Positions 1 to 12,100 of a stretch of DNA of 64,000 nt are shown here, in pieces; positions within the stretch are counted from its first letter, which is position 1, and each line of letters starts with the position of its first letter. The position numbers and the translations under genes are program-made. This DNA is from Ecdyonurus torrentis. Taxonomy: Eukaryota; Arthropoda; Insecta; Ephemeroptera; Heptageniidae. Where the stretch lies: the NCBI GenBank assembly GCA_949318235.1, contig OX439131.1, positions 1,533,169 through 1,597,168 of the forward strand, given 5' to 3'. The notes beneath the pieces were generated by a model. The model ran no database searches. It was not told where the DNA came from and saw nothing but the letters and a program-made list of their open reading frames with translations.

Positions 1-2135
1 TTCAGGGGAAAAGAATAAATAATTGATTGAAATATGCTTTCTATTTTTTCTTTAATATTAAATTTTAAAATTGAGTAACTTTAATGTTTAGTTAAAAATG
101 AAGAAGTTGTTACTGTTTCAAGACCTAAGTAGCAGAGTCCAGTCTTGAAAATTTTATGAAAAGTTCAGGAATATTTTATCTTTCAGGGGAAAAGAATAAT
201 AATTGATTGAAATATGCTTTCTATTTTTTCTTTAATATTAAATTTTAAAATTGAGTAACTTTAATTTTTAGTTAAAAATGAAGAAGTTGTTATTGTTTCA
301 AGACCTAAGTAGCAGAGTCCAGTCCTGAGAATTTTATGAAAAGTTCAGGAATATTTTATCTTTCAGGGGAAAAGAATAAATAGTTGATTGAAACATGCCC
401 CTAAATTAAAGGTTATTTTAAACTTGTAAAATCAACCTATAGTCTTTTAAGAGACCTAATTAGCTAAATCTACATCTGAATTTTCCAGGAAAAGTTCAAG
501 AAAGAAATATTTTTTTCAGGAAAATATTTATTTACTTGATTGAAACATGCTATCAATTTTTGTTCTAAATTAAAATTCTAAGTTTTTTTTTCTCAAATTT
601 TATGAAGTTTTATTTTTTTCAAGGCCTAAATAGCTGAGTCCAGTCCTGAATTTTTCAGGAAAAGTTCAGGAAAAAATAATTTTTTCAGGAAAATATTCCT
701 TTACTTGATTGAAACATGCTATCAATTTTTGTTTTAAATTTAAATTCGAAGTTTAATGATTTAGTAAAATTTTAATAATTTTATATATTTTGTAAGACCT
801 AAATAGACGAGTCCAGTCCTGAATGTTTCAGAAAAAGTTCAGGAAGAATTTATCTTTCAGAAGAAAAAATAAATAGTTGATTGAAACATGCCCCTAATTT
901 AAAGGTTATTTTAAAATCGGGCAGACTATAGTTTTTTTAAAGACCTAAATACCAGTATCTACTCCTAAATTTTTCAGGAAAAGTTCAAGAAGATTTTATC
1001 TTTCAGGAGATATATTTATTTTATTAATTGAAACATGCTTTTAAATTTTTGCTGTTATTTGAAATTAAAAAATTGAGTATAGTTTAATTTTTAGTCAAAT
1101 CTAAAGAAGTTTTGTTTTTCAAGTTTTAAATAGCTGATTCCACTTCTGAATTTTTCAGGAAAAGTTCAGGAAGATTTTACCTTTCAGGAGATATATTTAT
1201 TTTGTTGATTGAAACATGCTTTTAAATTTTTGCTGTTATTTGAAATTAAAAAATTGAGTATAGTTTAATTTTTAGTCAAATCTAAAGAAGTTTTGTTTTG
1301 AAGACCTAAATAGCTGATTCCACTCCTGACATTTTCAGGAAAAGTTCAAGAAGATTTTATCTTTCAGGAGATATATTTATTTTATTGATTGAAACATGCT
1401 TTTAAATTTTTGCTGTTATTTGAAATTTAAAAATTGAGTATAGTTTAATTTTTAGTCAAATCTAAAGAAGTTTTGTTTTTCAAGTTTTAAATAGCTGATT
1501 CCACTCCTGAATTTTTCAGGAAAAGTTCAGGAAGATTTTATCTTTCAGGAGATATATTTATTTTGTTGATTGAAACATGCTTTTAAATTTTTGCTGTTAT
1601 TTGAAATTAAAAAATTGAGTATAGTTTAATTTTTAGTCAAAAATCTAAAGAAGTTTTGTTTTGAAGACCTAAATAGCTGATTCCACTCCTGAATTTTGCA
1701 GGAAAAGTTCAGGAAGATTTTATCTTTCAGGAGATATATTTATTTTATTGATTGAAACATGCTTTTAAATTTTTGCTGTTATTTGAAATTTAAAAATTGA
1801 GTATAGTTTAATTTTTAGTCAAATCTAAAGAAGTTTTGTTTTTCAAGTTTTAAATAGCTGATTCCACTCCTGAATTTTTCAGGAAAAGTTCAGGAAGAGT
1901 TTATCTGTCAGGAAATATAAATGTTTGGTTTATTGAAACATGCTACTAATTTTAAATTAATTATGAAACTTGAAAACTTACGTTTAGTGCAATCTCGTTC
2001 CAATTTCAATAAAATTTAATGTTTTGAAGACCTAAATAGCGGAGTCCAGTCCTGAATTTTTTAGGAAAACTTCAGGAAGAATTTATCTTTTAGGAAAACT
2101 ATTTAACTAGTCAATTGAAACATGCTATGCATTTT
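1..2135. repeat. Tandem satellite array, unit about 180 bp, running off the left edge
   Basis: About 13 head-to-tail units are visible. A recurring block TTGATTGAAACATGC (with variants) starts near 23, 203, 383, 536, 705, 877, 1023, 1205, 1385, 1566, 1748, 1930 and 2113, so most units are 180-183 bp and a few are 146-172 bp. Each unit also carries an AGACCTAAATAGC block and the inverted pair TCCTGAA / TTCAGGA, which could form a small hairpin. The units at 1-380 are nearly identical to each other, as are those at 1030-1900. Neighbouring pairs in the second block alternate in small variants, which hints at a higher-order dimer. Units decay toward 2135, the edge nearest the gene. No ORF is present. 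I see no similarity to a transposon end. Confidence 0.9.
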
Positions 2136-2369
2136 TGCTTTATTTTGAACTCATTGTATAGTCCAAACTTGGTGTTATTTTTATTTAATGGGTATTTTTA
2201 GTGCTTGTTAACCCGAATGTAGTCACGAAATTTATAGGAGAAGGAAAGGAAGGTACTATCTTCCAGAATATGCAAATAAATAGTAAATTATAACGATGTA
2301 ATGGTTATTTTAGCTCATTTTAGAAGTTGCGGTCACTTCTAAGATTGAAATTTAAAGCAAATATACTTT

Positions 2370-2758
2370 TCCCGCGGTGCGCATGCGCTCTCGGTTGCAA
2401 CGTTGCCATTTTCAAGTTTCGCGGCAATCGCTATGCGCATGCGCCTAGTAATTAATTAGCATTCTTAATTAGCGAATATCTCACTAATTATGCATTTCCC
2501 CAAGAAATGCATAATGACCTTTTCGATCCCATTTTCGATCTAGTTTCCAAAAATACCAAAATCAAAATCGTAGCTGGAGTGCCGGTGAAGTAACATCTTA
2601 CCCGTGGATCATGTGTTTAGTGTTTACGTAAAGTTTTTTAGTATTTCTAGTAATTAGTAATTTACTCCACATTAGTGACTCCAATTTTATTTTTATAAAT
2701 ATATTGTTAGATTTTAACGTGTTTTTAATTGTGTAGCTAGTTATTTACGTATAATACA
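2370..2758 (+). promoter_or_regulatory. Probable MSH3 promoter and 5' UTR with two NRF1-type sites
   Basis: A short CpG-rich patch at about 2371-2446 stands out from AT-rich flanks and lies some 310 bp before the MSH3 start codon. It contains TGCGCATGCGCT at 2378-2389 and TGCGCATGCGCC at 2434-2445, both close matches to the NRF1 consensus. GCCATTTT at about 2405-2412 resembles a YY1 site. No TATA box is obvious, which suits a housekeeping repair gene. The start of transcription cannot be placed from sequence alone. An in-frame TAG at 2738-2740 closes the frame upstream of the ATG. Confidence 0.6.
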
Positions 2759-3159
2759 ATGTCAAAGCCCAATTTTTTTCGATTCAAGCGAAAGGTAGGG
2801 AACACAAACAATAATTCCGATGCACCAGCTCCTAAACAAGTAAAACGAGATGGAAAATCAAAAAAACAACCTTCAATTTCTAAATTCTTTTTGTCTACAA
2901 AGCCACCAAAGGCAGTTACTTCAGCTAAAGATGATTTGAGCTCGAATGATAAAGACAATGAGAAACAGTCAAGTCAAACCTGTAGCAAGAAGCGACCAAC
3001 AGTTACTTTGGGACAACATACCTTGGAGAAACTAAAGAAATTTAGCCCCAGCACAGTTGACCATGCATGTAATCTTGACTTAAATAACGAAGTAGCTGTT
3101 GAGGAGCCTAAGAAAACCAAAGAAGCAGTGGCGAGGACAAAACTGGGTGTTTTTGCAAG
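2759..3159 (+). other. MSH3: MSH3 exon 1: disordered N-terminus with PCNA-binding PIP box
   Basis: This exon encodes 133 residues rich in Lys, Ser, Asn and Pro, followed by two bases of a split Ser codon. QPSISKFF at residues 37-44 fits the PIP pattern Q-x-x-(I/L/M)-x-x-(F/Y)-(F/Y), preceded by a basic run of Lys. In MSH3 and MSH6 of other eukaryotes this motif tethers the protein to PCNA. The rest of the exon is low-complexity linker leading to the mismatch-binding domain in exon 2. The donor is GCAAG/GTAAAA. Confidence 0.85.
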
Positions 3160-6100
3160 GTAAAAATACCGGTAAACAAAACATACAACCATTATGTATT
3201 GTGTTCAGCTACATGTGTATTACCATATGCAAATTTTGCTGCAATATTTTGATCTGATTAACACGTGCTGTCCATGACAAAACCCCCCTCTGTATGTATG
3301 TACAAACTTTATGTTTTGCTGATGTGTGAACATCTCCTTATTTTTCAGTAACCGCCAGAACGTGAAGAGCATCTCTCCGACCTCTAACAACAAACCAGCT
3401 GTAGTTACCTCTAGTGAAGTCAAGTACACTCCCTTCGAGCAGCAAATTGTCTCTCTTAAGTCCAAGTACCCTGGGATGATCTTGCTCGTAGAGACTGGCT
3501 ACAAGTACAGGTTCTTTGGAGAAGATGCCAAGGTACCGCAGTACCTACCTACTTAACGGCATAGAACACTTTGAACAAAAAACATGCCTAAATATCAACG
3601 TTGATTTGGCTGGAGTCATTGATTTCTAATTTATTTTCCATTCTCAAAATGATAGCTGCAGGTTTATAACACTGTAGCTCACTAGTCAACGCGCGAGGAA
3701 ACAGGCGAGCTGTGACTTTACAAACCCGCAGCTGTGATTTCGTGAGTGGAAAATAAATGAGAAATCAGTGACTCCGGTCAAATTAATGTTTTTGATATTT
3801 AGGTATTTTAGGATATTAGACAATTTTTTTTACAAGGTGTTCCATGCCTTTAAGAATTAACCACATTTTTGACCCAATGCATTCTTTTTACAATTTTCAG
3901 CATAAGTTTGTATTGCCCATGTGTACCGAATTTCAAATCAAGTTGTCCATTGGTGGGACAAAATAACATGGTGAGCATAGGACGCCCTATATTTCCCATG
4001 TTATTTTGTCCTACATAACCAGTGGATAAATAGATTTGAAATTTGGTTATGCTATTGAAGGCAGGGGGGGGGGGGGGGGGGGTTGCATCACGTCTGAGCT
4101 TAATTCCTTATTGAATCACCTCATTCATTGGTGCAAACAAATATTAGTGTAACTTTGCACACAAAATTGACTGCATTTTACAGAATAGAATTTGTCTGTA
4201 ACCTTTTGCAAGTGGCAGATGTTTAGTTTGTGCAGCAAAATTCTGCAATAAATTTGCTATTGTAAAATTTTTTACATTTCTAGAGCACCTTTAAAATAAT
4301 TTTGCGTAAAACGTGTAAATGCTACATTTTTTTTTTTTAGGTTACAGAAAAGTAAGGTTAAAAATATATTATATACTGTATTAATAATGAAAATAATAAA
4401 ATAATGCAGTAATAAATAAAAAGGTATTTGAATTCGCTTTTCTATTGCAGAGCAATATTGATTGTCTGATTGCAGATTGCGTCAGAAGAGCTGAACATAA
4501 TGTTAAATCAGGACCATAACTTTATGACTGCCAGTATTCCCACACATCGTCTCCAAGTACACGTCACTAGACTGGTAGCTAATGGTAAAGCTCCATGTAT
4601 TGCACTTAAAGGCGTAGAACAAAAAACATGTCTAATAACCTAACACACCGGAATATCAACGTTGATTTGGCTGCAGTCATTGATTTCTAGTTTATTTTTC
4701 ATTCATGAAATGGCAAATGAGGATTCTGGCATCATAGCTTGCCTGGTCCACGTGCTTAAAAAACAAGCGAGCTATGACGTCAGGGGGTCTGTTTCGTAAG
4801 TCTTCACTACAAACTCAGTACTGAGAAAAGAGGTGTAACTCACTTGTTTATTATAGAGAACTCGTGAACCACGCCCCCTTTCTCAATACCCAGTTTCTCA
4901 TGACGAGTTACGAAACAGACCCCAGAGCCCCCATTTGCCATTTCTTGAATGTAAAATAAATTAGAAATCAATGACTCCGGCCAAATCAATGTTGATATTT
5001 AGCTATGTTAGTATATTAGACAAGTTTTTTGTTCAACGTGTTCTACGCCTTTAATTCAGAGTATTTGTTACGATATTTTACCCCTGAACTTGTGTGTGCT
5101 TACAGGACATAAGGTTGGGGTAGTGAAGCAAACTGAGACGACTGCCCTCAAAGCAAGTTCGTCTAACAAGAGCTCTATATTCTCTCGACAACTGGCAGCT
5201 GTTTATACTAAAGCAACTCTCATTGGAGAAGATATCCTTTTCTTTACATATTTAAATATTTACATTAACACATTGTATTCATTATTGCTATTATTATCAT
5301 TACTACTTATCGATCTTATTGCGAAAAAAAGGCCTATCTCGTTTTTTGTCAGTGGAAGCAAAAAGCCTATCTCGTATTTTGTCAGTGGAAGCAAAAGGCC
5401 TATCTCGTTCCCGAACGTTATGGCGATAGTGCTCGAGATAGGCCTTTTGCTTCCACTGACAAAATACGAGATAGGCCTTTTGCTTCCACTGATAAAAAAC
5501 GAGATAGGCCTTTTTTTCGCAACAAGATCGTTATTTACTATTTATTATAGTGATGTCATATTCTTATAGTATTTTTAAAATGGTTCTTATTTTCTTCTTT
5601 TTTTTTCTTTTTTCTTTCTTTTTTTTTTTTTTTTTTTTTGGTAAAGAATTGAGTAAATTTATAGGTATATTTTTCATACTAATGTTAAATGTATATTGAA
5701 CAGAAAATTGATGCAATGGCCTTAAAAATTCAAATTAAATAAGAGAAAATGGAAAGATGACAGCGCTTTTTGTTCTTAAATTTAAAATTATGCATGCAAC
5801 ATTTTAAAAAGGCTATTTTCATTTTCTTTTATTATTATTTTTTGTTGTTGTTGTTGTTGTTGTTACCTAAGAGCATGTTAAAGGCTTGCAAAGGCAAAAG
5901 TCTGGGCTTAAATGTTAGCCTACAGTCTTAATATTAATATCCTTGACTAAGAACACATGTTGATGGAGCTTCAAGCAGTCAGGAGGAAGGGCCAGGTCGT
6001 GAAGGCAAAGTGTGCAGTTTAGCTTGCATATGTGAGGCCCCACGACGAGGCAAGGAGGGAAACCTGTGTGATATTGGCATTGTGGTAAGCAGGACTATTT

Positions 6101-9100
6101 TTTTATTTTAATTTTTCTTAATTTACAGAATCCAACCAAGGCTTATCAGCTGGCTATTTTAAAGTTAATTATTTCATAACACTCTAATTAGATGTATTCT
6201 ATAGGGTGTACAGGTCGAAGTCTCGCATGGCACAGTGTTTTGTTTTATAACTGAGAGCTTATCAATCAAAGAAGAAAATTACTCGAGCAGAAATAGCTGA
6301 GAGCATTGATGTTGTAAATATGTTGAATTAGTATCTCAAGTATGTGAGAAAAACAGCAATAACTACTGTAATTAGGTGATTTCCCAAAGAAAATTGGCTA
6401 AAATAAAGTTTGTCCTATGCTGAGCAATGTTATTCACTACTCCAGTATGGCCTCCAAGCACAATAAATGTGACGTCATCCACATACACCCTATTGGTATG
6501 GTAACTGTAGGACTAGAAAAATAATTAAATATATTGAATTACAAATTTCAATAATTTTTTTTTATCATTAATAAACATTTTATTGACTCTCCAACATGAT
6601 AAGAAATCACAAAACTATATTAGATGTTAAACAAATTAATAATAAAAAATAGTAGGTAAAGAGGTTAGAGCATGTTGCATTAAAATTATTAAAACCTGAA
6701 GATTCTCTCATTTATATCAATTGTTAATTTGGACTTGGGATAAAATATTCTAGCATAGAAGAGTGTTAGATATTGTTTGATGTAGGTTAAGGATACTATG
6801 TCAATAAAATATGATGAATATACATGTCTACGCTGGAACATGTGATCCCAAGTCCCAAATTATTAACTATATTAAAGGGTAAGTTCAGGGGTTACACCAT
6901 GGCTTCTTCAATGTTAGATAATGAGAAGAACTGTTCATAAACTCACATATGATAACCCAAAGCCCTACCGTAGCCCCGCAAACTCGTGATCATCCTGCAA
7001 GATAGGCAACCCGCTACAACATTTCCATAGTAAAGTCGTAACTATGACGTAAAAGATACGATACAGGTTGCATATCTTGCAGGATGATCACGAGTTTGCG
7101 TGGCTACAAAAGGGCTTTGGGTCATCATATATGAGTTTATGAACATTTCTTCTCGTTATCTAACATTGAAGAAGGCATGTTGCAACCCCTGAACTTCCTC
7201 TTTAATTATAGAATCGTTATGTTCTACTAATTTTCAATTCAGTGTGCTCTCTAATCTCTCATATCATTCTCCTCTGTTAATTTTATTTTTAATTTTTAAC
7301 ATATCGATCTTGTTGCGAAAAAAAGGTCTATCGTATTTTGTTAGTGGAAGCAAAAGGTCTATCTCATTTTTTGTCAGTGGAAGCAAAAGGCTATCTCGTT
7401 CCTGAACGTTATGGAGATGGCGCTCGAGATAGACCTTTTGCTTCCACTGACAAAAAATGAGATAGGCCTTTTGCTTCCCCTGACAAAATACGAGATAGAC
7501 CTTTTTTTCGCAACAAGATTGATATACCTACCAACACTATGTTTTTCCCCTCATTTTTTGGTTCCTTTTATTGACTGCAACGTTACTGAAATTTAATTAA
7601 AGTTGAAATTATTATATATAACATTTGGATTATTAATAAATTGCTTTTATAATTATTTTTTCCCTGTAAATTATTTAATTGTAAGTAATGGTAATACACC
7701 AGTTGTTTCAGTAAATCTATGTTCAATTGTTTGATACAATTACAATCGTAGGTTTGAGTAATGCTATTCTTGTATTATGTTTATGTGTTCTTATTTCTAG
7801 TCCATGATCAATATTAAAATTTTATTTTATTTAAAAATTTGACCGTTGACGTGATGTTTGTGGTAGATTGTGGAGGCAGCGACAGGAGAAGCCATGTTTG
7901 ACAACTTTGTAGATCTTCCCAACAGAGCTGAGCTGGAGAAAAGACTGTTAATCAGTCGACCAGTAGAAATCATCATGTCACAAAATGTCTCTGAGCCTAC
8001 AGAGCAACTTGTGCGTAGCAAGTAAGTGGGGCATTGGTTTCACTGTGTAGCCAATATTTATGTATTGGGTTTACAAAGAAATACTCAGCAGTAATTAAAA
8101 TATATCAACAAAATATTAATTACACAAAAATAATAAAAAATCTTGCATTGATTGTTTGATATCCAATAAATTGATTACTGGGAAACTTGCCATTCCGTTA
8201 GTATGGTATTCCTTCTTGCACTAAAGTTATTTACCTAAGATGCTTTAAATCTTAAGATAGAAAAGGTAAAGAGAAATTGTCTCTTGTAGAAAAAAAGAAT
8301 TTACTTTAATTATTTTAATTGTAAAAATGAGGTAATTTCAAAATTTTAGCTATTCTCATCACTAAGGATATTTCTTTTTGCACTAAAATTATTCATTTAA
8401 GATTGATTAAATGCGTATTAGGAAAAAAACATCGCGGTTAGTATTAATAAGTTTAAAAAAATATTTAGAAAATAGTTGGTAGAGATTAGAGCACGTTGAA
8501 TTGAAAATTAATAAAACGCGAAAATTCGCTAATTTAAATAGTAAATTGGGACTAGGGGTCAAATATTCTAGCTTGAGCTAGTTAAAAAGTAGACGTTAAA
8601 GGGATGGAGGTATAGTGTCAAAATAAATTACGATGTGCCTAGCATCTCACGTTCTCACACTACGTCAAAGACACAACATTATAAAACAGCATCAGACTTA
8701 CTCTTTGCCTTAGACCGGTTTAAGGCAAAGAGTAAGTCTGATGCTGTTTTATAATGTTGTGTCTTTGACGTAGTGTGAGAACGTGAGATGCTAGGCACAT
8801 CGTAATTTATTTTGACACTATACCTCCATCCCTTTAACGTCTACTTTTTAACTAGCTCAAGCTAGAATATTTGACCCCTAGTCCCAATTTACTATTTAAA
8901 TTAGAGAATTTTCGCGTTTTATTAATTTTCAATTCAACGTGCTCTAATCTCTACCAACTATTTTCTAAATATTTTTTTAAACTTATTAATACTAACCGCG
9001 ATGTTTTTTTCCTAATACGCATTTAATCAATCTTAAATGAATAATTTTAGTGCAAAAAGAAATATCCTTAGTGATGAGAATAGCTAAAATTTTGAAATTA

Positions 9101-12100
9101 CCTCATTTTTACAATTAAAATAATTAAAGTAAATTCTTTTTTTCTACAAGAGACAATTTCTCTTTACCTTTTCTATCTTAAGATTTAAAGCATCTTAGGT
9201 AAATAACTTTAGTGCAAGAAGGAATACCATACTAACGGAATGGCAAGTTTTATTAATTTTCAATTCAACGTGCTCTAATCTCTACCAACTATTTTCTAAA
9301 TATATTTTTAAACTTATTAAGATTGATTAAAGTTTAAAATAGAACAAATATAGAAACATTGTATCTTGTAGCAACAGTGAACACCAGTGAATTAAATTAT
9401 TTAATTTTATTTTGTAAAAGTGACGTAAATTCAAAATATGAAGTACTGTAAACACTAATGAACTTTCTTCTTGCACTAAAGTTATTCACTTAAGAAAAAA
9501 GGAAATTTACTTTAATTATTTTAATTTTAAAAATGAGGTAACTTCAAAATTTTAGCTATTCTCAACACTTCTGCTTGGCTGTGTTTCAGTAAGCTGTGCA
9601 GGGTAGAGAGACTTGAGGACAAGACTTTCGACTTCTCTGATGGTATATTGATAGCTGCTGACTTCCTGACTGACGATGCTAAGACCAGACTAGGAGAACT
9701 GACTCCCTGCGTCATATCTGCTCTGTCTGCCTTGCTGCAGCACATGGAGGAGTTTGGACTGACCAAGGCTCTCAACCCACAAGGGTAAGCATGCATGCCG
9801 CATCATCTTCTGTAGTAGCTCTGCTCATTCATCTTCATGTCTCAGGCTGAAGAGATTTACTGCCAACAATACAGCACTACAGATGGATGCAGGCACTGTT
9901 AGAAATTTAGAACTATTTGAAAGTGTGCTGCAGAAAAATAAAGGAACTCTGCTGTGGACTTTGGATCATACAAAAACTAGTTTTGGTTCCAGGTAAATAT
10001 AGCTATTCATTCATATATATATATATTTTACAGCTATTAATAAACCATTGCGGTTAAGTATGTTAAATTTGAACAAAAATGATAGGAGAAACTAGCAAGG
10101 GATTTACCATAGTGAATGAAGAGAGTCCTATAGTTTGGTGGAAATCTTTTGCTAGCACAAAGATGGTACAAAAAAACTAACACCTTGAATAGCATTTAGC
10201 ACTAACCTACAAGAGAAATGAAGTATGTTTTGCCTTTGTCAGTCCTTATAGACAGAAAAACTGACTAATTTCTATGCTTGGTGTTACACCATGGTTTACA
10301 TAGGTATGGTGCAGGTAGTGGGGGAAAGAGAGAGAGAGAAACATTTGCTCCTACTTATTTATTAGTTCTGACAATCGCTCTATCCTCTTGGTATTTACAT
10401 ATGTTGTCATGTTGATGTTCAGGTTGCTACAGAGATGGATATCTCAGCCTCTGAAGACACTAGAGCCTCTGCTAGAAAGACAAGACAGCGTGACTGAACT
10501 GCTACGACCAGAGTGTGCTGAGCTGGTACTTCACCTGAGAGCAATCTTGGCAAAGCTGCCAGACTTGGAGCGTGACCTCACCTGTGTCTTGCATGGCAAG
10601 GTACCTCACACCTGGAGAAATAAATCATCTTGTTTATGTCACATAACATATATTAGGAGAGAGAGAGAGAGAGAGAGAGAGAAAACAATACGAAAGATGA
10701 TAGAAATTATAGATAGAAATGATATGCACTTATTGACATTGGCTTAATTGTATTTAGCATGTACTTATTGACATTGGCATGCATTCATGGCACACCATGC
10801 TAGAGGGCCAAAATCTGAAGAAGAAGAAAAGAAGGGAGGGGGGGGGGGAGAAGAAGAAGAAGAAGAAAAAAAAACTTGCAATTAACTTTAAATTATTGAA
10901 AAAAAATTCTGGTTTTTATTTTTTTTTCTTAGGGCCTCTTTAGTTAAATTTATTTTTGTCCATGTGTGTGACTTGACTTGTTATATATTGCAGAGCAACA
11001 CGGCAAGCTTTGCCAGTCTCGTTGAATGCCTCAGTCAACTGTACTCCAAAGTCAAGTCCATGGAAATTGAAATCTGGTCGTGCATCACAAATGAATACAT
11101 TGAGAATTTGTTTAAAGAAATCTTAGAACATTTGGAGGGTGTTCAAGCTTATGAACAAAATCTTAATTTTGCAGCTGCAAAGTAAGTATTTGTAGTTATG
11201 TAATTATGTTGTGGACTCAAGTCGAAATTGTGGTGATTTAACCAGGAACTGAAGCTATATTAGGAAGAAAAAAAAAATATATATATATTTTTTAATTTTG
11301 GGCTACATTTAATTTTTCAAAATAGAAAATTCAAATATAATTCCTTTGCTCTTCCCTCACATTTGTCACAACCAATTTTTTAACTATGTTTGAATTTTTC
11401 ATTAAAATTAAAAACAACAACAATTTTATTCAAATGAGTAAAATAAGTCGTAATTTTCTCAAAACAGGATGGACATTTTGAATATAAAACAAAAAGCAGT
11501 TGATAGAGCATAAAAGTATCTATAATATTAAAAATTATCTTTAATATTATATCTAAAATATCTATAATATTAAAAACGTTAAAAACAAAAGTTCATTAAC
11601 CTAAATTTCATGCAATTAAATGTAAAATTGTAAAATTTCTGTACACAAAACTTTTGGATAATTAATTAATAATAATAATAAATGAAACCAATGTTAATCA
11701 TATGCAAATTTTAAGTCTTAATTATCTCTGAACAAAATGCAAACTTGAATATCTTGCTTACTGTAGCTTGTAGATCTGTTCAAATACTAAAATATAATAA
11801 ATAATAAATGACTACATAATGGTTATTCAAATGTAATGCGCATTTTTGTAGCAAGGAAGTGGGGTTTATGAACTATACCCCTGTCTTCTAATTATCCTTA
11901 AAAAAAAAAAGTTTTTTATTTTATTTTATTTCTCTATGACTTAGGGCTGTAAGCTGCAACCTCTAGTTAAACCTTAGTTATCTTTTTTTTAATTGTTGCA
12001 ACAATCAAAATAACAACTTAACTACGGTTTAACTAGTTAGTTAGCGTCACAGCTTACGGGGGTTAGATTAATTCTGTGTTGTACTGTACATGTTCTCAGA

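Noticed and set aside
1..2135. Possible CRISPR array or rDNA spacer
   Set aside because: Units are 180 bp with no constant short repeat and unique spacers, in a eukaryotic genome; no rRNA sequence is adjacent.
4451..4475. Alternative MSH3 exon 3 acceptor at CTATTGCAG (4450)
   Set aside because: It would add an insertion absent from the family and changes the frame; the acceptor at 4475 gives the conserved I-A-x-E-E-L-N-I sequence.
5090..5569. 159-residue open frame on +
   Set aside because: Its first part is MSH3 exon 4; the rest reads through the U12-type intron and the repeated arms of a foldback element.
5954..5956. AC at 5954 as the end of the AT-AC intron
   Set aside because: The reading frame from that site meets a TAG within about 65 nt, whereas AC at 5956 gives an open, conserved frame.
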